Below, piece after piece: positions 8,664 through 17,027 of a stretch of DNA of 64,000 nt. Made by a program: the position numbers and the translations under genes. The number at the start of each line of letters is the position of its first letter. Position 1 is the stretch's first letter. The notes beneath the pieces were generated by a model that saw only the letters and a program-made list of their open reading frames with translations, had not been told where the DNA came from and searched no databases. Location: contig JAUHXU010000006.1 in the NCBI GenBank assembly GCA_030426805.1, positions 367,337 to 431,336 on the forward strand, given 5' to 3'. This DNA comes from a bacterium. Its GTDB lineage: Bacteria; Planctomycetota; JAFGQW01.

Positions 8664-10382
8664 GTGGCAACGCGATCTGCACCTACGCTGCGCGCGCGGC
8701 TCGACCGCGCGCTCGCGACCCTCGGCGACGCCTCGGCGCCTGCCGTTGCCGCACGACGTGAAGCGCTGTCCGCGCTTGCGGAGCGCTCGCCTCGCACGGT
8801 CGCGGAACATCGTCGCGCGCACGACCTGGCGTGTTTCGTGCGTGCGTACCCGGACGATGCTGCGAGCATGCGCGCCGCGACGCGGGTGCTCGCGTCCTTC
8901 GCGGAGCGGGTCTCCATTTCGACACGCGAGCGGCTCGTGTCGACCGGGCTCGCCGGCACCGAGATGGCGGTGACGTTTCCCTTCGACGCCGCGTCGGCGC
9001 TCGTTCGCGCGTTTCCGGGCGAGGTCGACTTCGACTGGCTCGCGATCGACGATCCCGCCGTACTCGACGCGCTGTTGATGCAGATCATCGCGCACGCCGA
9101 GCAGCAGACGTTCGACGACCAGACGGTCGAGACGCGGGCGTGGATCCGTCGCGCGCGCGGCGGCGGACCGGGCACCGACCTCGACTGGCTGATGAGAGAA
9201 CTCGCCGCGCTTCCCGGTTCGGCGTCGCCGTACGCGCAGGTGTGGAACGACGTCGCGCCGCCGATCGTCTGGGACTTGCGCGAATCCCGCGGGGCGATCA
9301 CGCACGCGACCCTCGGGCGACTCGGCCCGCGACGCGTCGCCTATCGCAGCGCACTGCCGAGCCCGCGTGACCCCGTTCGCGCGGTGTGCGCGCCGCTGTC
9401 GGGGCTCGCGCCGGTGGGGCGTGCCGCGGCCGCGCAGCTCGTCCGCTTCGCGGTCGCGACACTCACGGCGCGCGGGCGCGAGGTCTTCGCATTCAATCGG
9501 CCCAACCTCGACGAGATCTACCTCGCCGATTGCGGTCGCGGCATCCAGGTGCTCGTCGTCGGGGTTCGGCCAGCCGATCGCTTGAGCCTCGAGGCGAACT
9601 ACGCCTACATCGCGTGCAAGAACGGCGTGCCGGTCGCATACGGCGGCATCAGCCCGCTGTTCGGTCAGGCCAACACCGGGCTCAACGTGTTCGAGCCGTA
9701 TCGGCGTGCCGGCGAGGCCGCGCAGTTGTTCGCTCAGGTGTTGCGTGTCGGGCGAGCGCTCTTCGGCACGACGCGGTATGTCGTCGGGTCGTATCAGATC
9801 GGGGCGGACAACCGTGAGGCGATCGACAGCGGCGCGTTCTGGTTCTACTACAAGTTCGGCTTCCGTCCGCTCGTGCCGGCACTCGCGGCGCTCGCCGAGC
9901 GCGAAGTGGCGGCGCGGACGCGGCGACCCGGTCACCGCTCCGATCGGGCGACGTTGCGCCGCCTCGCGACCGGTTCGATCGCGTTGCGACTCCCGGGCGA
10001 CCGACCGGCGCGCGCGTTCGACGAGGCGCACCTCGGCACACTCGCGCTCGGCGTCACGGACCTACTCGGGCGTCGTTCGGGCAGGAGTCGGCGCGCCGCC
10101 GTCGCGCGGATCGCGACCGAGACCGCACGACGTCTCGGCGTTCGCGATCGTGGCTCGTGGCCGCGCGCGGAGGGGGAGAGCTTCCGACGACTGTCGCCGC
10201 TCGTCGCGCTTCTCGACGACGTCGAGTCGTGGCCCGCCCGCGACCGGGCGGCGCTCGTCCGGGTGATGCGTCAAAAGGGGGGCCGCAGCGAACGGGACTA
10301 CGCGCGCGCACTCGCCGAGCACGAACGCTTTCGGCGCGCGCTCGTCGCGTGGTGTTCGTCGTCAGCTGCGGAGGATCGGTAG
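8664..10382 (+). CDS. Large protein with a GNAT-like C-terminal half, function unknown
   Basis: A 572-residue cytoplasmic protein with no signal peptide, read from a GTG at 8664. The N-terminal 250 residues are helical and unrecognised. Around residues 290-420 the pattern resembles a GNAT-type acyltransferase fold: YIACKNGVPVAYGGISPL, then FAQVLRVGRALFGTTRYVV, then AIDSGAFWFYYKFGFRPL, the last being the classic end of a GNAT domain. The C-terminal 150 residues are Arg-rich helices. Acceptor and donor are unknown. The end overlaps the convergent DUF1501 gene by 21 bases. I recognise the fold only and would not name a reaction. Confidence 0.7.
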   Translation: MATRSAPTLRARLDRALATLGDASAPAVAARREALSALAERSPRTVAEHRRAHDLACFVRAYPDDAASMRAATRVLASFAERVSISTRERLVSTGLAGTEMAVTFPFDAASALVRAFPGEVDFDWLAIDDPAVLDALLMQIIAHAEQQTFDDQTVETRAWIRRARGGGPGTDLDWLMRELAALPGSASPYAQVWNDVAPPIVWDLRESRGAITHATLGRLGPRRVAYRSALPSPRDPVRAVCAPLSGLAPVGRAAAAQLVRFAVATLTARGREVFAFNRPNLDEIYLADCGRGIQVLVVGVRPADRLSLEANYAYIACKNGVPVAYGGISPLFGQANTGLNVFEPYRRAGEAAQLFAQVLRVGRALFGTTRYVVGSYQIGADNREAIDSGAFWFYYKFGFRPLVPALAALAEREVAARTRRPGHRSDRATLRRLATGSIALRLPGDRPARAFDEAHLGTLALGVTDLLGRRSGRSRRAAVARIATETARRLGVRDRGSWPRAEGESFRRLSPLVALLDDVESWPARDRAALVRVMRQKGGRSERDYARALAEHERFRRALVAWCSSSAAEDR

Positions 10383-11576
10383 GCCGGGAAACGACGCGCC
10401 GAGGATCGCTCGCGACGGGATTCCGAGCCAGTCGTCGAGCACGGATGCGTAGACCGAGCGGAAGTCGACGTGGTGCTTCAGATCGCCACGGCCGAGGTCG
10501 GCGAGGTCCGGCACGCCGCCGACGATGCCGCCACGTACGCCCGGGCCCGCGACGAACATCGGTGCCGCCGCGCCGTGATCGGTGCCCTGACTGCCGTTCT
10601 CGTCCACGCGTCGGCCGAACTCGCTGAACGTCATCACGACGACGCGCTCGTGCAGGCGGCGCGCCTCGAGGTCCGCGAAGAACGCACCGATCGACTCGGC
10701 GAGTTCGGTGAGCAGCGACGCGTGGGTCGCCAGCTGGCGGGCGTGCGTGTCGAAGCCGCCCATCGACGTGTAGTAGACGCGCGGACCGAACTCCGCGCCG
10801 ATCAGCCGCGCGATCTGTGCGAGTCGGTTCGCGAGGCCGTGGGCCGGGTACCGCGCCGCGGCATCCGGGTCGACGCCGAGCGCTGCGAGTCGGCGCGCCT
10901 GTCGGCAGCTCGACACCGCTGTTCGTTGCACGAACTGCAGGTCGGCGCTCGCGTCCGCGCGGTCGGCGGATGCAGCGCGTTCGATCGCGTCGGCGTCGCC
11001 GTCGAGCCGGAACGCGTCGATCGCCTCGATCGACGGCACCGCCCGCGTCGTCGTTCGTAGCGCCGCGGGCAGCGCGGTGCCGTCGAGGTGCAGCGCGAGC
11101 GGTGTGTCGACGCGCTCGCTTCGGTCCACCGCGCGGCCGAGCCACCCGGTTCGCGACTCCTCGGGGCAGGGCGACGCGGACTGCCAGATGTCCATCGAGC
11201 GGAAGTGGGAGCGGTCGGGGTTCGGGTAGCCGACGTTTTCGCACACCGCGAGCCAGCCGCGCTCGTGCAGGCGTGCGAAGGCGCGCATCGCCGGGTGCAG
11301 TGCGAGGTGGTCGTCGAGGGTGAGGACGTCGGGACGCGGCAACGCGATCGTCGGCCGTGCGCGGTAGTAGTCGTCCGCGCGGAACGGGATGACGGTGTTG
11401 AGCCCGTCGTTGCCGCCGTTCATCTCGACGACGACGAGGATGCGTTCGCGCCCGGGACCGAATCCCGCGCTGGCGCGGGCGGTGTGTGCGAGGAACCCCG
11501 GCAGCGTCGCTCCGGTCGCGAGGATCGTCGAGCCGGCGAGCGAGCGGGTCAGGAAGTCGCGGCGCGTGAGTGTCAT
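10362..11576 (-). CDS. DUF1501 family Tat-exported protein
   Basis: A 404-residue protein. The ATG at 11574-11576 follows GAGGAG and opens a twin-arginine signal (TRRDFLTRSLAGS). The body shows the DUF1501 hallmarks: VVVEMNGGNDGLNTVIP near the start, SHFRSMDIWQSA, YYTSMGGFDTHARQLATHA and FSEFGRRVDENGSQGTDHG. The family belongs to the alkaline-phosphatase/sulfatase-like fold and is almost always encoded next to a DUF1800 gene, as here. It is the last gene of a three-gene operon and lies 14 bases after the DUF1800 stop. Biochemical role not established; export through Tat is a strong prediction. Confidence 0.92.
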   Translation of the reverse strand: MTLTRRDFLTRSLAGSTILATGATLPGFLAHTARASAGFGPGRERILVVVEMNGGNDGLNTVIPFRADDYYRARPTIALPRPDVLTLDDHLALHPAMRAFARLHERGWLAVCENVGYPNPDRSHFRSMDIWQSASPCPEESRTGWLGRAVDRSERVDTPLALHLDGTALPAALRTTTRAVPSIEAIDAFRLDGDADAIERAASADRADASADLQFVQRTAVSSCRQARRLAALGVDPDAAARYPAHGLANRLAQIARLIGAEFGPRVYYTSMGGFDTHARQLATHASLLTELAESIGAFFADLEARRLHERVVVMTFSEFGRRVDENGSQGTDHGAAAPMFVAGPGVRGGIVGGVPDLADLGRGDLKHHVDFRSVYASVLDDWLGIPSRAILGASFPGLPILRS

Positions 11577-11590
11577 CGGCGTCTCCTCGG

Positions 11591-12901
11591 TCAAGCCAGC
11601 TGGTATTCGGGCGCGGTGAGCGCGATGCGCAGCGCCGAAGCGAGCACCGCGCTCGGGGTGCCGTCGAGGGCGTGCAATCGCTCGGCGAGCGCCGTGCTCG
11701 GGGCACCGTCGAGCGCGATCGTCGTCGCGAAACGACGCGCCGCAGCACTGTTCCGCAACGCGTATCGGCGGGCGAGGCGATCGGCCGACCCGGGAGCGGT
11801 CGCCGCGACTGCCGCGTTGAGCCGCACGAGCATCGTCGTCGAGTCGAGCCAATGCCGGTGCCCGGGCCACCCCTCGACCGACGGCGGTTCGAACAAGCGC
11901 TGGCCCATGCGTGCGATCGCTCGTGCGAGCACGGGACCGCGTGTCCGTATCTCGAGCGAGCGCGCGACACCGACGACGAACTCGACCGGCGAGGGGATGC
12001 GCGTGCGACGGTGGGCCGGATCGAACATCGCCGTGCTCTTCAGGAGCCGGCGCAGCGTCGCGCCGACGTCGAAGTCGCTCTCCCACAGCACCTGCGCGAG
12101 CGCGGTGACGAGTACTTCGTTCGGTGTCGGCGTCACGAACTCGCGAAGCAGCTTGGCCGCGAGGAATCGACTCGCCGCAGGCTGCGCGAGTGCGAGTCGG
12201 ACCGCGTCGTCACCATCGAACGGTCCGGTCTCGCCGAAGATCGTCTTGTCCCCACCGTCGTGGCTGCGGGGACGGAACGCGAATGTGCCGCGGCGCTGGT
12301 GCCAACCGGTGAACGCACGGGCCGTTTCGTGCACGTCGCGCTCGGAGTAGTGGCCGACGCCGAGCGTGAACAGCTCGAACAACTCGCGCGCGTAGTTCTC
12401 GTTCGGGCGTCCCCTCACGTTTTCGTCGCCGTCGAGCCACACGATCATCGCCGGGTCTCGCGACATCGCGCGGAGCATTGCGCCGAACGGGCCGCGTGCG
12501 TGCGCCTCGATCGTGCGAAGCTGGGCGAGCATCAGCGTGGGGCTCTTCACCTTTCGGTCGCTGGTCGCGAAGTGGCCGTGCCAGAAGAGCGCGAGCCGCG
12601 CGTGCAGGGGACGCGTCGTGTAGCGCATCCGTTGGAGCCACCACGCGCGTAGTCGGTCGAGTTCACCGCGGCGTGCGATGCCGTCGCCGAGCGCGTCGAG
12701 CTCGCTCGCGCGCCGTGCCTCCGGCTCTCCGTCGACGAGCCGATCCACGGTCGCGTCGACGCCCGCCCCGACAGCGCGTTCGATCTCCTGCATCGTGGGG
12801 CGGAAGCCGGCGCGCCGCAGCAGGTGCGTGGCGGCGGCGTGGTCCCACGGCGTCGCGCTCGACGCGGCGAACGGCCGGAGCGGATCGCCCGCCCCGTTCA
12901 T
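11591..12901 (-). CDS. DUF1800 family protein
   Basis: A 436-residue protein with the DUF1800 pattern: THLLRRAGFRPTMQEIERAV at the start, a WWLQRMRYTTRPLHARLALF block, WHGHFATSDRKV, and RPNENYARELFELFTLGVGH. Its ATG overlaps the stop of the upstream gene as ATGA, which implies translational coupling. Family members pair with DUF1501 proteins and are thought to act in the envelope, but no reaction is known. No signal peptide is visible, so export may depend on the Tat-targeted DUF1501 partner (inference). Confidence 0.92.
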   Translation of the reverse strand: MNGAGDPLRPFAASSATPWDHAAATHLLRRAGFRPTMQEIERAVGAGVDATVDRLVDGEPEARRASELDALGDGIARRGELDRLRAWWLQRMRYTTRPLHARLALFWHGHFATSDRKVKSPTLMLAQLRTIEAHARGPFGAMLRAMSRDPAMIVWLDGDENVRGRPNENYARELFELFTLGVGHYSERDVHETARAFTGWHQRRGTFAFRPRSHDGGDKTIFGETGPFDGDDAVRLALAQPAASRFLAAKLLREFVTPTPNEVLVTALAQVLWESDFDVGATLRRLLKSTAMFDPAHRRTRIPSPVEFVVGVARSLEIRTRGPVLARAIARMGQRLFEPPSVEGWPGHRHWLDSTTMLVRLNAAVAATAPGSADRLARRYALRNSAAARRFATTIALDGAPSTALAERLHALDGTPSAVLASALRIALTAPEYQLA

Positions 12902-14658
12902 CGGGCGCTCCCCGATGACGGTGGTGTCGGTGTCTGGGGGGGCGCCGTAAGGTCGATGGTGAAGGCGAGGCGGGTGCCGCGGTCGCCCGTCGTCGCGGCG
13001 AGGCGGGCCCCACCGAGAAAGTCGAGCAGCGCGATCGAGCCGTCGACCGTGCGCGCCGCGCGGCGACGGTCGACGCCCTCGTCGAGCATGCGATTGGTGA
13101 CGAGTTGCTCGCGGTTCAGACGCAACAGGCGCGCCACCGGCGCGCCGATGATCGCGAGTCGGTCAGGCGGCGGCGATGGTGCCGGGGTCCGCGTCGCGTC
13201 GAGGACGCGATCGGCGACGTGTTCGAGCAACTCCCGCGATGTCGCGATCACGTAGTGATCGGCGATCCGCGCGACGGCGGGCCGGAAGTTGAAGCGGATC
13301 GGCGGCGTCGCCGGCGTCTCGTCGAAGAACGTCGAGAGCACGCGGTGGTCGCGGTAGCGACCGGTGTCCATCATGAACGTCGGGCGCTTCTGTTGCATCG
13401 CCTGGTAGTTGATGAACGTGAACGCGATCTGAGCCGCTTTCTCGAGTTGACGTGCGAGGCGACCGTCTCCATCCGCGAGCGGGGTGACCAGTGCGAAGGC
13501 CGGCAGCGCGGGCGTCGGGGTCGCCTCGAACGTCTGCTCGGCGGCGACGACGCGCGTCGTGCCGCGCACGTGGGGGAGCACGTCGTCCACGAGGTCGACG
13601 TCGCCGAGGAAGTTGCCCGCGTTCGTGAGGAACTTCGCGAGTGTGCCGGCGCCGGCACGGTCGAGGAGTGTCTCCCGGTTCGAGAGTAGCGTCGCCCAAT
13701 CGCGAGTCACCGACACTTCGCCCACGTAGCCCGGGATCTCGCGGGCCGACCAGTCGGGCGACGCGGGCGCGACGAAGCCCTCGTGACTCGACGGCATCGC
13801 GTCGCCGTCGACCCGTGCTTCGACCGTCAGGCGGCGCGGCGCGGTCGGTAGCGCCCACGCGATCACACGATCGGTCGACGACAAGTGGTGCCACCAGCCA
13901 CCGGCGATGAACGCCGCGAGGGGTTGGGGGATCCGCGTCGGCCATCGCCCTGCGCGCTCGAGGCGCGTGCGCAGCGTCGCGACATCCGCCCACGCCCATG
14001 CGGCCGCGTCGGTCGGTACGGTGTTCTCGACCGTGTCGTGTGCAGCGCTGCCCGAGAACGAGGGCGCGCGCCCCAGCCCGGCCGCGATCGCATCGGCGAG
14101 CGACTCGCGGTCGGTCGCGACGAGGATCACGCCGGCGCACGTCGCGACGAATGCCCTCCCGCGGACCGACGTGATCGCGATCGGTCGGTCGTCGGTTCCC
14201 GCAACCGTACCGTCGGGCGTGGCCCCGGCGAAACGCGTGACACCCTCGAGGAGTAACTCGACGGTCGTCGCATCTCGGGGCACGAGCACGGCGATGACTC
14301 GCGCACGCTGCTCCCATCGGATCCCGATCGCGACGTCGCGGCCGGCCGCTGCCGCGATGGCACCCCATTCGTCCGTGCCGGCCGACGCGGCGAGCAAGCC
14401 GAGTCCGATCCGGGCACCGAGGATCTGCGGTGTGCGAAAGAACGCGCGGTGGGCGTCGGACTTCTCGAAGCCGAGTTCTTCGAGCAGCGCTCGAAACGCC
14501 CCGACGTGGCGGTCCCCGTCGCGCAGGCCGATCGCGACCGAGACGTTCGCGGGGAGGAAGGAGGCCGCCCGCGGCGGATCGCCCTCCGCCGCCGCCGGGA
14601 GTGCGGTCGCGACCGTGACGAGCGCGACGGTGGCCGCGCGAGCGAGGGTACCGAGCAT
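12898..14658 (-). CDS. Secreted protein of unknown function, DUF3352-like, first gene of DUF1800/DUF1501 operon
   Basis: A 586-residue protein with a signal peptide (ATVALVTVATALPAAAEG). The layout (a start of the kind FLPANVSVAIGLRDGDRHVG, then two similar halves with VGEVSVTRDWATLL and HYVIATSRELLEHVADRV) resembles DUF3352-type proteins, which often sit beside planctomycete envelope genes. I cannot assign an activity. It shares a 4-base ATGA overlap with the DUF1800 gene, so the three genes are very likely one transcript and one system. Confidence 0.75.
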   Translation of the reverse strand: MLGTLARAATVALVTVATALPAAAEGDPPRAASFLPANVSVAIGLRDGDRHVGAFRALLEELGFEKSDAHRAFFRTPQILGARIGLGLLAASAGTDEWGAIAAAAGRDVAIGIRWEQRARVIAVLVPRDATTVELLLEGVTRFAGATPDGTVAGTDDRPIAITSVRGRAFVATCAGVILVATDRESLADAIAAGLGRAPSFSGSAAHDTVENTVPTDAAAWAWADVATLRTRLERAGRWPTRIPQPLAAFIAGGWWHHLSSTDRVIAWALPTAPRRLTVEARVDGDAMPSSHEGFVAPASPDWSAREIPGYVGEVSVTRDWATLLSNRETLLDRAGAGTLAKFLTNAGNFLGDVDLVDDVLPHVRGTTRVVAAEQTFEATPTPALPAFALVTPLADGDGRLARQLEKAAQIAFTFINYQAMQQKRPTFMMDTGRYRDHRVLSTFFDETPATPPIRFNFRPAVARIADHYVIATSRELLEHVADRVLDATRTPAPSPPPDRLAIIGAPVARLLRLNREQLVTNRMLDEGVDRRRAARTVDGSIALLDFLGGARLAATTGDRGTRLAFTIDLTAPPQTPTPPSSGSAR

Positions 14659-14783
14659 GTCGTCCGCCTCCGGTCCGGGATCTGGGCTGTCTTGGGGCGG
14701 CGCGCCTACGCCGCCAGGGCATCGTGATTTCCGAGCGACCCCATCTTCGCACGGGATGCCGTCGGTGCGGTCCTCGACGTATC

Positions 14784-15938
14784 ATGATGGGCATGAACAC
14801 TCGCACATCGACGGACCGGGCCGGCACGGCGGCGCGCGCCGGATTGCTGATTTGGCTCGTGATCGGGCTCGTGTCGTCGTGGACCGGCGCCCAGGGCGGC
14901 GCGGTCGACGACGGGCCGTATCTCTTCCACACCGAGCGGGGCGTCGTCGCGAAGTGGGTTCGCGCGGGTCAGGTCGAGACGAAGCGGTTCGAGCCGGGCG
15001 CCCCGATCGAACTCCCGCGGTTTCGGGCGCTGATCGGGGCGCGGCTCGTGCTCGAGCGCCACGAGCCGGACGCGCCGATCCACGAGCTGCCGGCGCGACT
15101 CTTCGTGCTCAGCGACGTCGAGGGCGAGTATGACCACCTGCTTCGCTTTCTGACGAAGAACGGGATCGTCGATGCCGACGGTCGTTGGGCGTACGGCAAG
15201 GGGCACCTCGTGACCGTCGGCGACATGGTCGATCGGGGGACGAAGGTCACCGAGACGCTGTGGCTGCTCTATCGGCTGTCGCGCGAGGCGCGCGCGGCGG
15301 GCGGTCGAGTGCACTTCGTCCTCGGCAACCACGAGGTGATGGTCATGGGCGGTGACGTCCGGTATGCCGCACCGAAGTACGAAGCGGTCGCCAGACGCCT
15401 CGGCGTCTCGATTTCGGGATTGCTCGGCGGCGATACCGAACTCGGCCGCTGGCTCCGAGCGCGCAACAGCGTGGTTCGCATCGGCGGATACGTCTTCGTA
15501 CACGCGGGCCTGTCGCCCGCGGTCGCCAACGAGCGGTTCGACTACGACGCGATCAACGGTGCGATGCGCGCGGTGCTCGGTGTGCCGCCGGACCGCATTC
15601 GAGACCGAGCCGTGCGCGCGCTGTCCTGGGGGCGCTACGGCCCGCTGTGGTATCGCGGCTACTTTCCGCGCCACGCGGCAGACTTCGGACCGACTCCGAC
15701 GGCCGACGACGTCGCGCGTATTCTCGAGCACGTCGGGGGCACGGCGATCGTCGTCGGGCACACGAAGGTCGGGCGCGTCACGCCGCTGTTCGACGGGCGC
15801 GTGATCGCGATCGACATCCCGTGGACGAAGCCCGATCGCGTCCGCGCGCTGTCGATTCGCGGCGACCGGATCGACGTCGTCGACATCGAGGGGCGTCGCT
15901 CGCCGTTCGAGCCCGCGCCTCAGCGCCGCAACCGATAG
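14784..15938 (+). CDS. Exported metallophosphoesterase (Shewanella-like phosphatase type)
   Basis: A 384-residue protein with an N-terminal hydrophobic segment (AGLLIWLVIGLVSSWTGAQG). It carries the calcineurin-like motifs: LSDVEGEYDHL (first metal site, with Asp but a variant of the usual GDxHG), GDMVDRG, LGNHEVMVMGGD and a late VGHTKVG. In-frame ATGs at 14784, 14787 and 14793 compete. A TATCAT at 14780-14785 could be a -10 element, in which case the transcript would be nearly leaderless and 14793 the start. Probably a periplasmic Ser/Thr or Tyr phosphatase; the substrate is unknown. Confidence 0.85.
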   Translation: MMGMNTRTSTDRAGTAARAGLLIWLVIGLVSSWTGAQGGAVDDGPYLFHTERGVVAKWVRAGQVETKRFEPGAPIELPRFRALIGARLVLERHEPDAPIHELPARLFVLSDVEGEYDHLLRFLTKNGIVDADGRWAYGKGHLVTVGDMVDRGTKVTETLWLLYRLSREARAAGGRVHFVLGNHEVMVMGGDVRYAAPKYEAVARRLGVSISGLLGGDTELGRWLRARNSVVRIGGYVFVHAGLSPAVANERFDYDAINGAMRAVLGVPPDRIRDRAVRALSWGRYGPLWYRGYFPRHAADFGPTPTADDVARILEHVGGTAIVVGHTKVGRVTPLFDGRVIAIDIPWTKPDRVRALSIRGDRIDVVDIEGRRSPFEPAPQRRNR

Positions 15939-16102
15939 AGGCGAACCGGGACCGCGAACCACGGGTCGGGCTCGGTGCGATGGCGGATCGTCACCGCGCC
16001 GTCCCAGGGCGACGCCTGAATCCATCGCTCGCCGTCGAGACACGCGAGCAGTGCCGCGAGCGCGACGCACGAGACGAGCGCGATGATCGTCGGCAAACGC
16101 AT
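15920..16102 (-). CDS. Small single-span membrane protein, hypothetical
   Basis: A 60-residue frame opening MRLPTIIALVSCVALAALLA, one transmembrane span or signal anchor, followed by a short soluble tail ending RLYRLRR. A GGAGG lies about 11 bases before the ATG. It overlaps the phosphatase end by 19 bases. Support is the ribosome site, the plausible topology and its filling of an otherwise empty gap. No homolog recognised. Confidence 0.45.
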   Translation of the reverse strand: MRLPTIIALVSCVALAALLACLDGERWIQASPWDGAVTIRHRTEPDPWFAVPVRLYRLRR

Positions 16103-16158
16103 CGACCGGGATCCTCCCCGGGGTCCGAGCCTACGGGCACGCACGGCCGCGCGCAAAT

Positions 16159-16187
16159 CGAAACCGGTACCCCGCGGTACGGTTTCG
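16159..16187. promoter_or_regulatory. Imperfect palindrome upstream of the hdr operon (candidate operator)
   Basis: Arms CGAAACC and GGTTTCG plus inner arms GTACC and GGTAC, one unpaired base and a CCGC centre, give a 12-pair dyad. It sits about 40 bases upstream of the best -10 element of the hdr operon. It could bind a dimeric regulator or could be a terminator-like hairpin; there is no T-run on either side. No regulator gene is adjacent. Confidence 0.4.
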
Positions 16188-16202
16188 TCGCGGCTTGCCC
16201 CG

Positions 16203-16230
16203 TGGATTTCCGCCGGGCTCCGAGTATGAT
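16203..16230 (+). promoter_or_regulatory. Candidate promoter of the hdr-etf operon
   Basis: TATGAT at 16225-16230, 45 bases before the GTG start, with a poor -35 (TGGATT at 16203-16208, spacer 16). The weak -35 and the upstream palindrome fit activator control, which is inference. Confidence 0.3.
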
Positions 16231-16274
16231 GAGCGGCGCGACGGATTGCCGCTCGGCGTATTGGAGATGAACGC

Positions 16275-16979
16275 GTGCCGCTGGACCTGACGGGAAGACA
16301 ATACGCCGACGTCCCGTACGAGGAGAAGGAACGCCTCTTCGAGGAGGTCAAGAAGGACCTCCGCTACGAGGAGTACCTCTACGGCTGCTACGAGTGCGGC
16401 ATCTGCGTCGCCGCGTGTCCGTCCGCGCGCTTCTACGACTTCAGCCCGCGCAAGATCGCCCAGTGTGTCGCGCGCGAAGACGCCGACCTCTTCTACACGC
16501 TGCTCAACGACAGCGTCTGGGATTGCTCGCAGTGCTTCTCGTGTGACCGATGCCCGCGCAAGAACTCGCCCGGCGGCGTGATCACGCTGATGCGCGAGGT
16601 CGCGGTGAAGAACGGCCTCGCGAGTGCGCAGGAGGCGCTCGAGGGCTACGGACGCGTCGTCTACAAGATCATGGCGACCGGTACGCAGGTGTCGCCGGAC
16701 ATGCTGCAGGCCAACGCGTTCCCGGACTGGGGACCGCACGTCAACGACATCTCCGACAACCTCGACGAGTGGCGTCGCGCGATTCCGCCCGAAACCCTCC
16801 ACACGACCGAGACGAGTTGGAAGGTCGACGACAAGACGATTACCGAACTCTACCTGATCTGGCACATGACCGGCGTGATGGACATGATCCGCGAGATCGA
16901 CGAGGGCCTCTTCATGATCCTGCAGGACGTGATGGAGGAGAAGCTCGAGGACGAGGGCTACGACGTCTCATTCGATTGA
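16275..16979 (+). CDS. shdrC1: sHdr-like iron-sulfur subunit HdrC1
   Basis: A 234-residue cytoplasmic protein starting at GTG with GGAG nine bases upstream. It has two cysteine clusters. Cys38, 41, 44 and 48 form a standard C-x2-C-x2-C-x3-C-P [4Fe-4S] site. Cys84, 87, 90 and 93 form a shorter C-x2-C-x2-C-x2-C-P site. It matches the HdrC1 subunit of sHdr sulfur-oxidising complexes, which passes electrons between HdrB1 and the HdrA flavin. It is the first gene of a nine-gene block in which gaps are at most 48 bases and several genes overlap, so one transcript is expected. Confidence 0.88.
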   Translation: MPLDLTGRQYADVPYEEKERLFEEVKKDLRYEEYLYGCYECGICVAACPSARFYDFSPRKIAQCVAREDADLFYTLLNDSVWDCSQCFSCDRCPRKNSPGGVITLMREVAVKNGLASAQEALEGYGRVVYKIMATGTQVSPDMLQANAFPDWGPHVNDISDNLDEWRRAIPPETLHTTETSWKVDDKTITELYLIWHMTGVMDMIREIDEGLFMILQDVMEEKLEDEGYDVSFD

Positions 16980-17027
16980 CGCCTTCCGGGCGCCCCGCCG
17001 CCGACTACTCACGATGGAAGTGACGCG

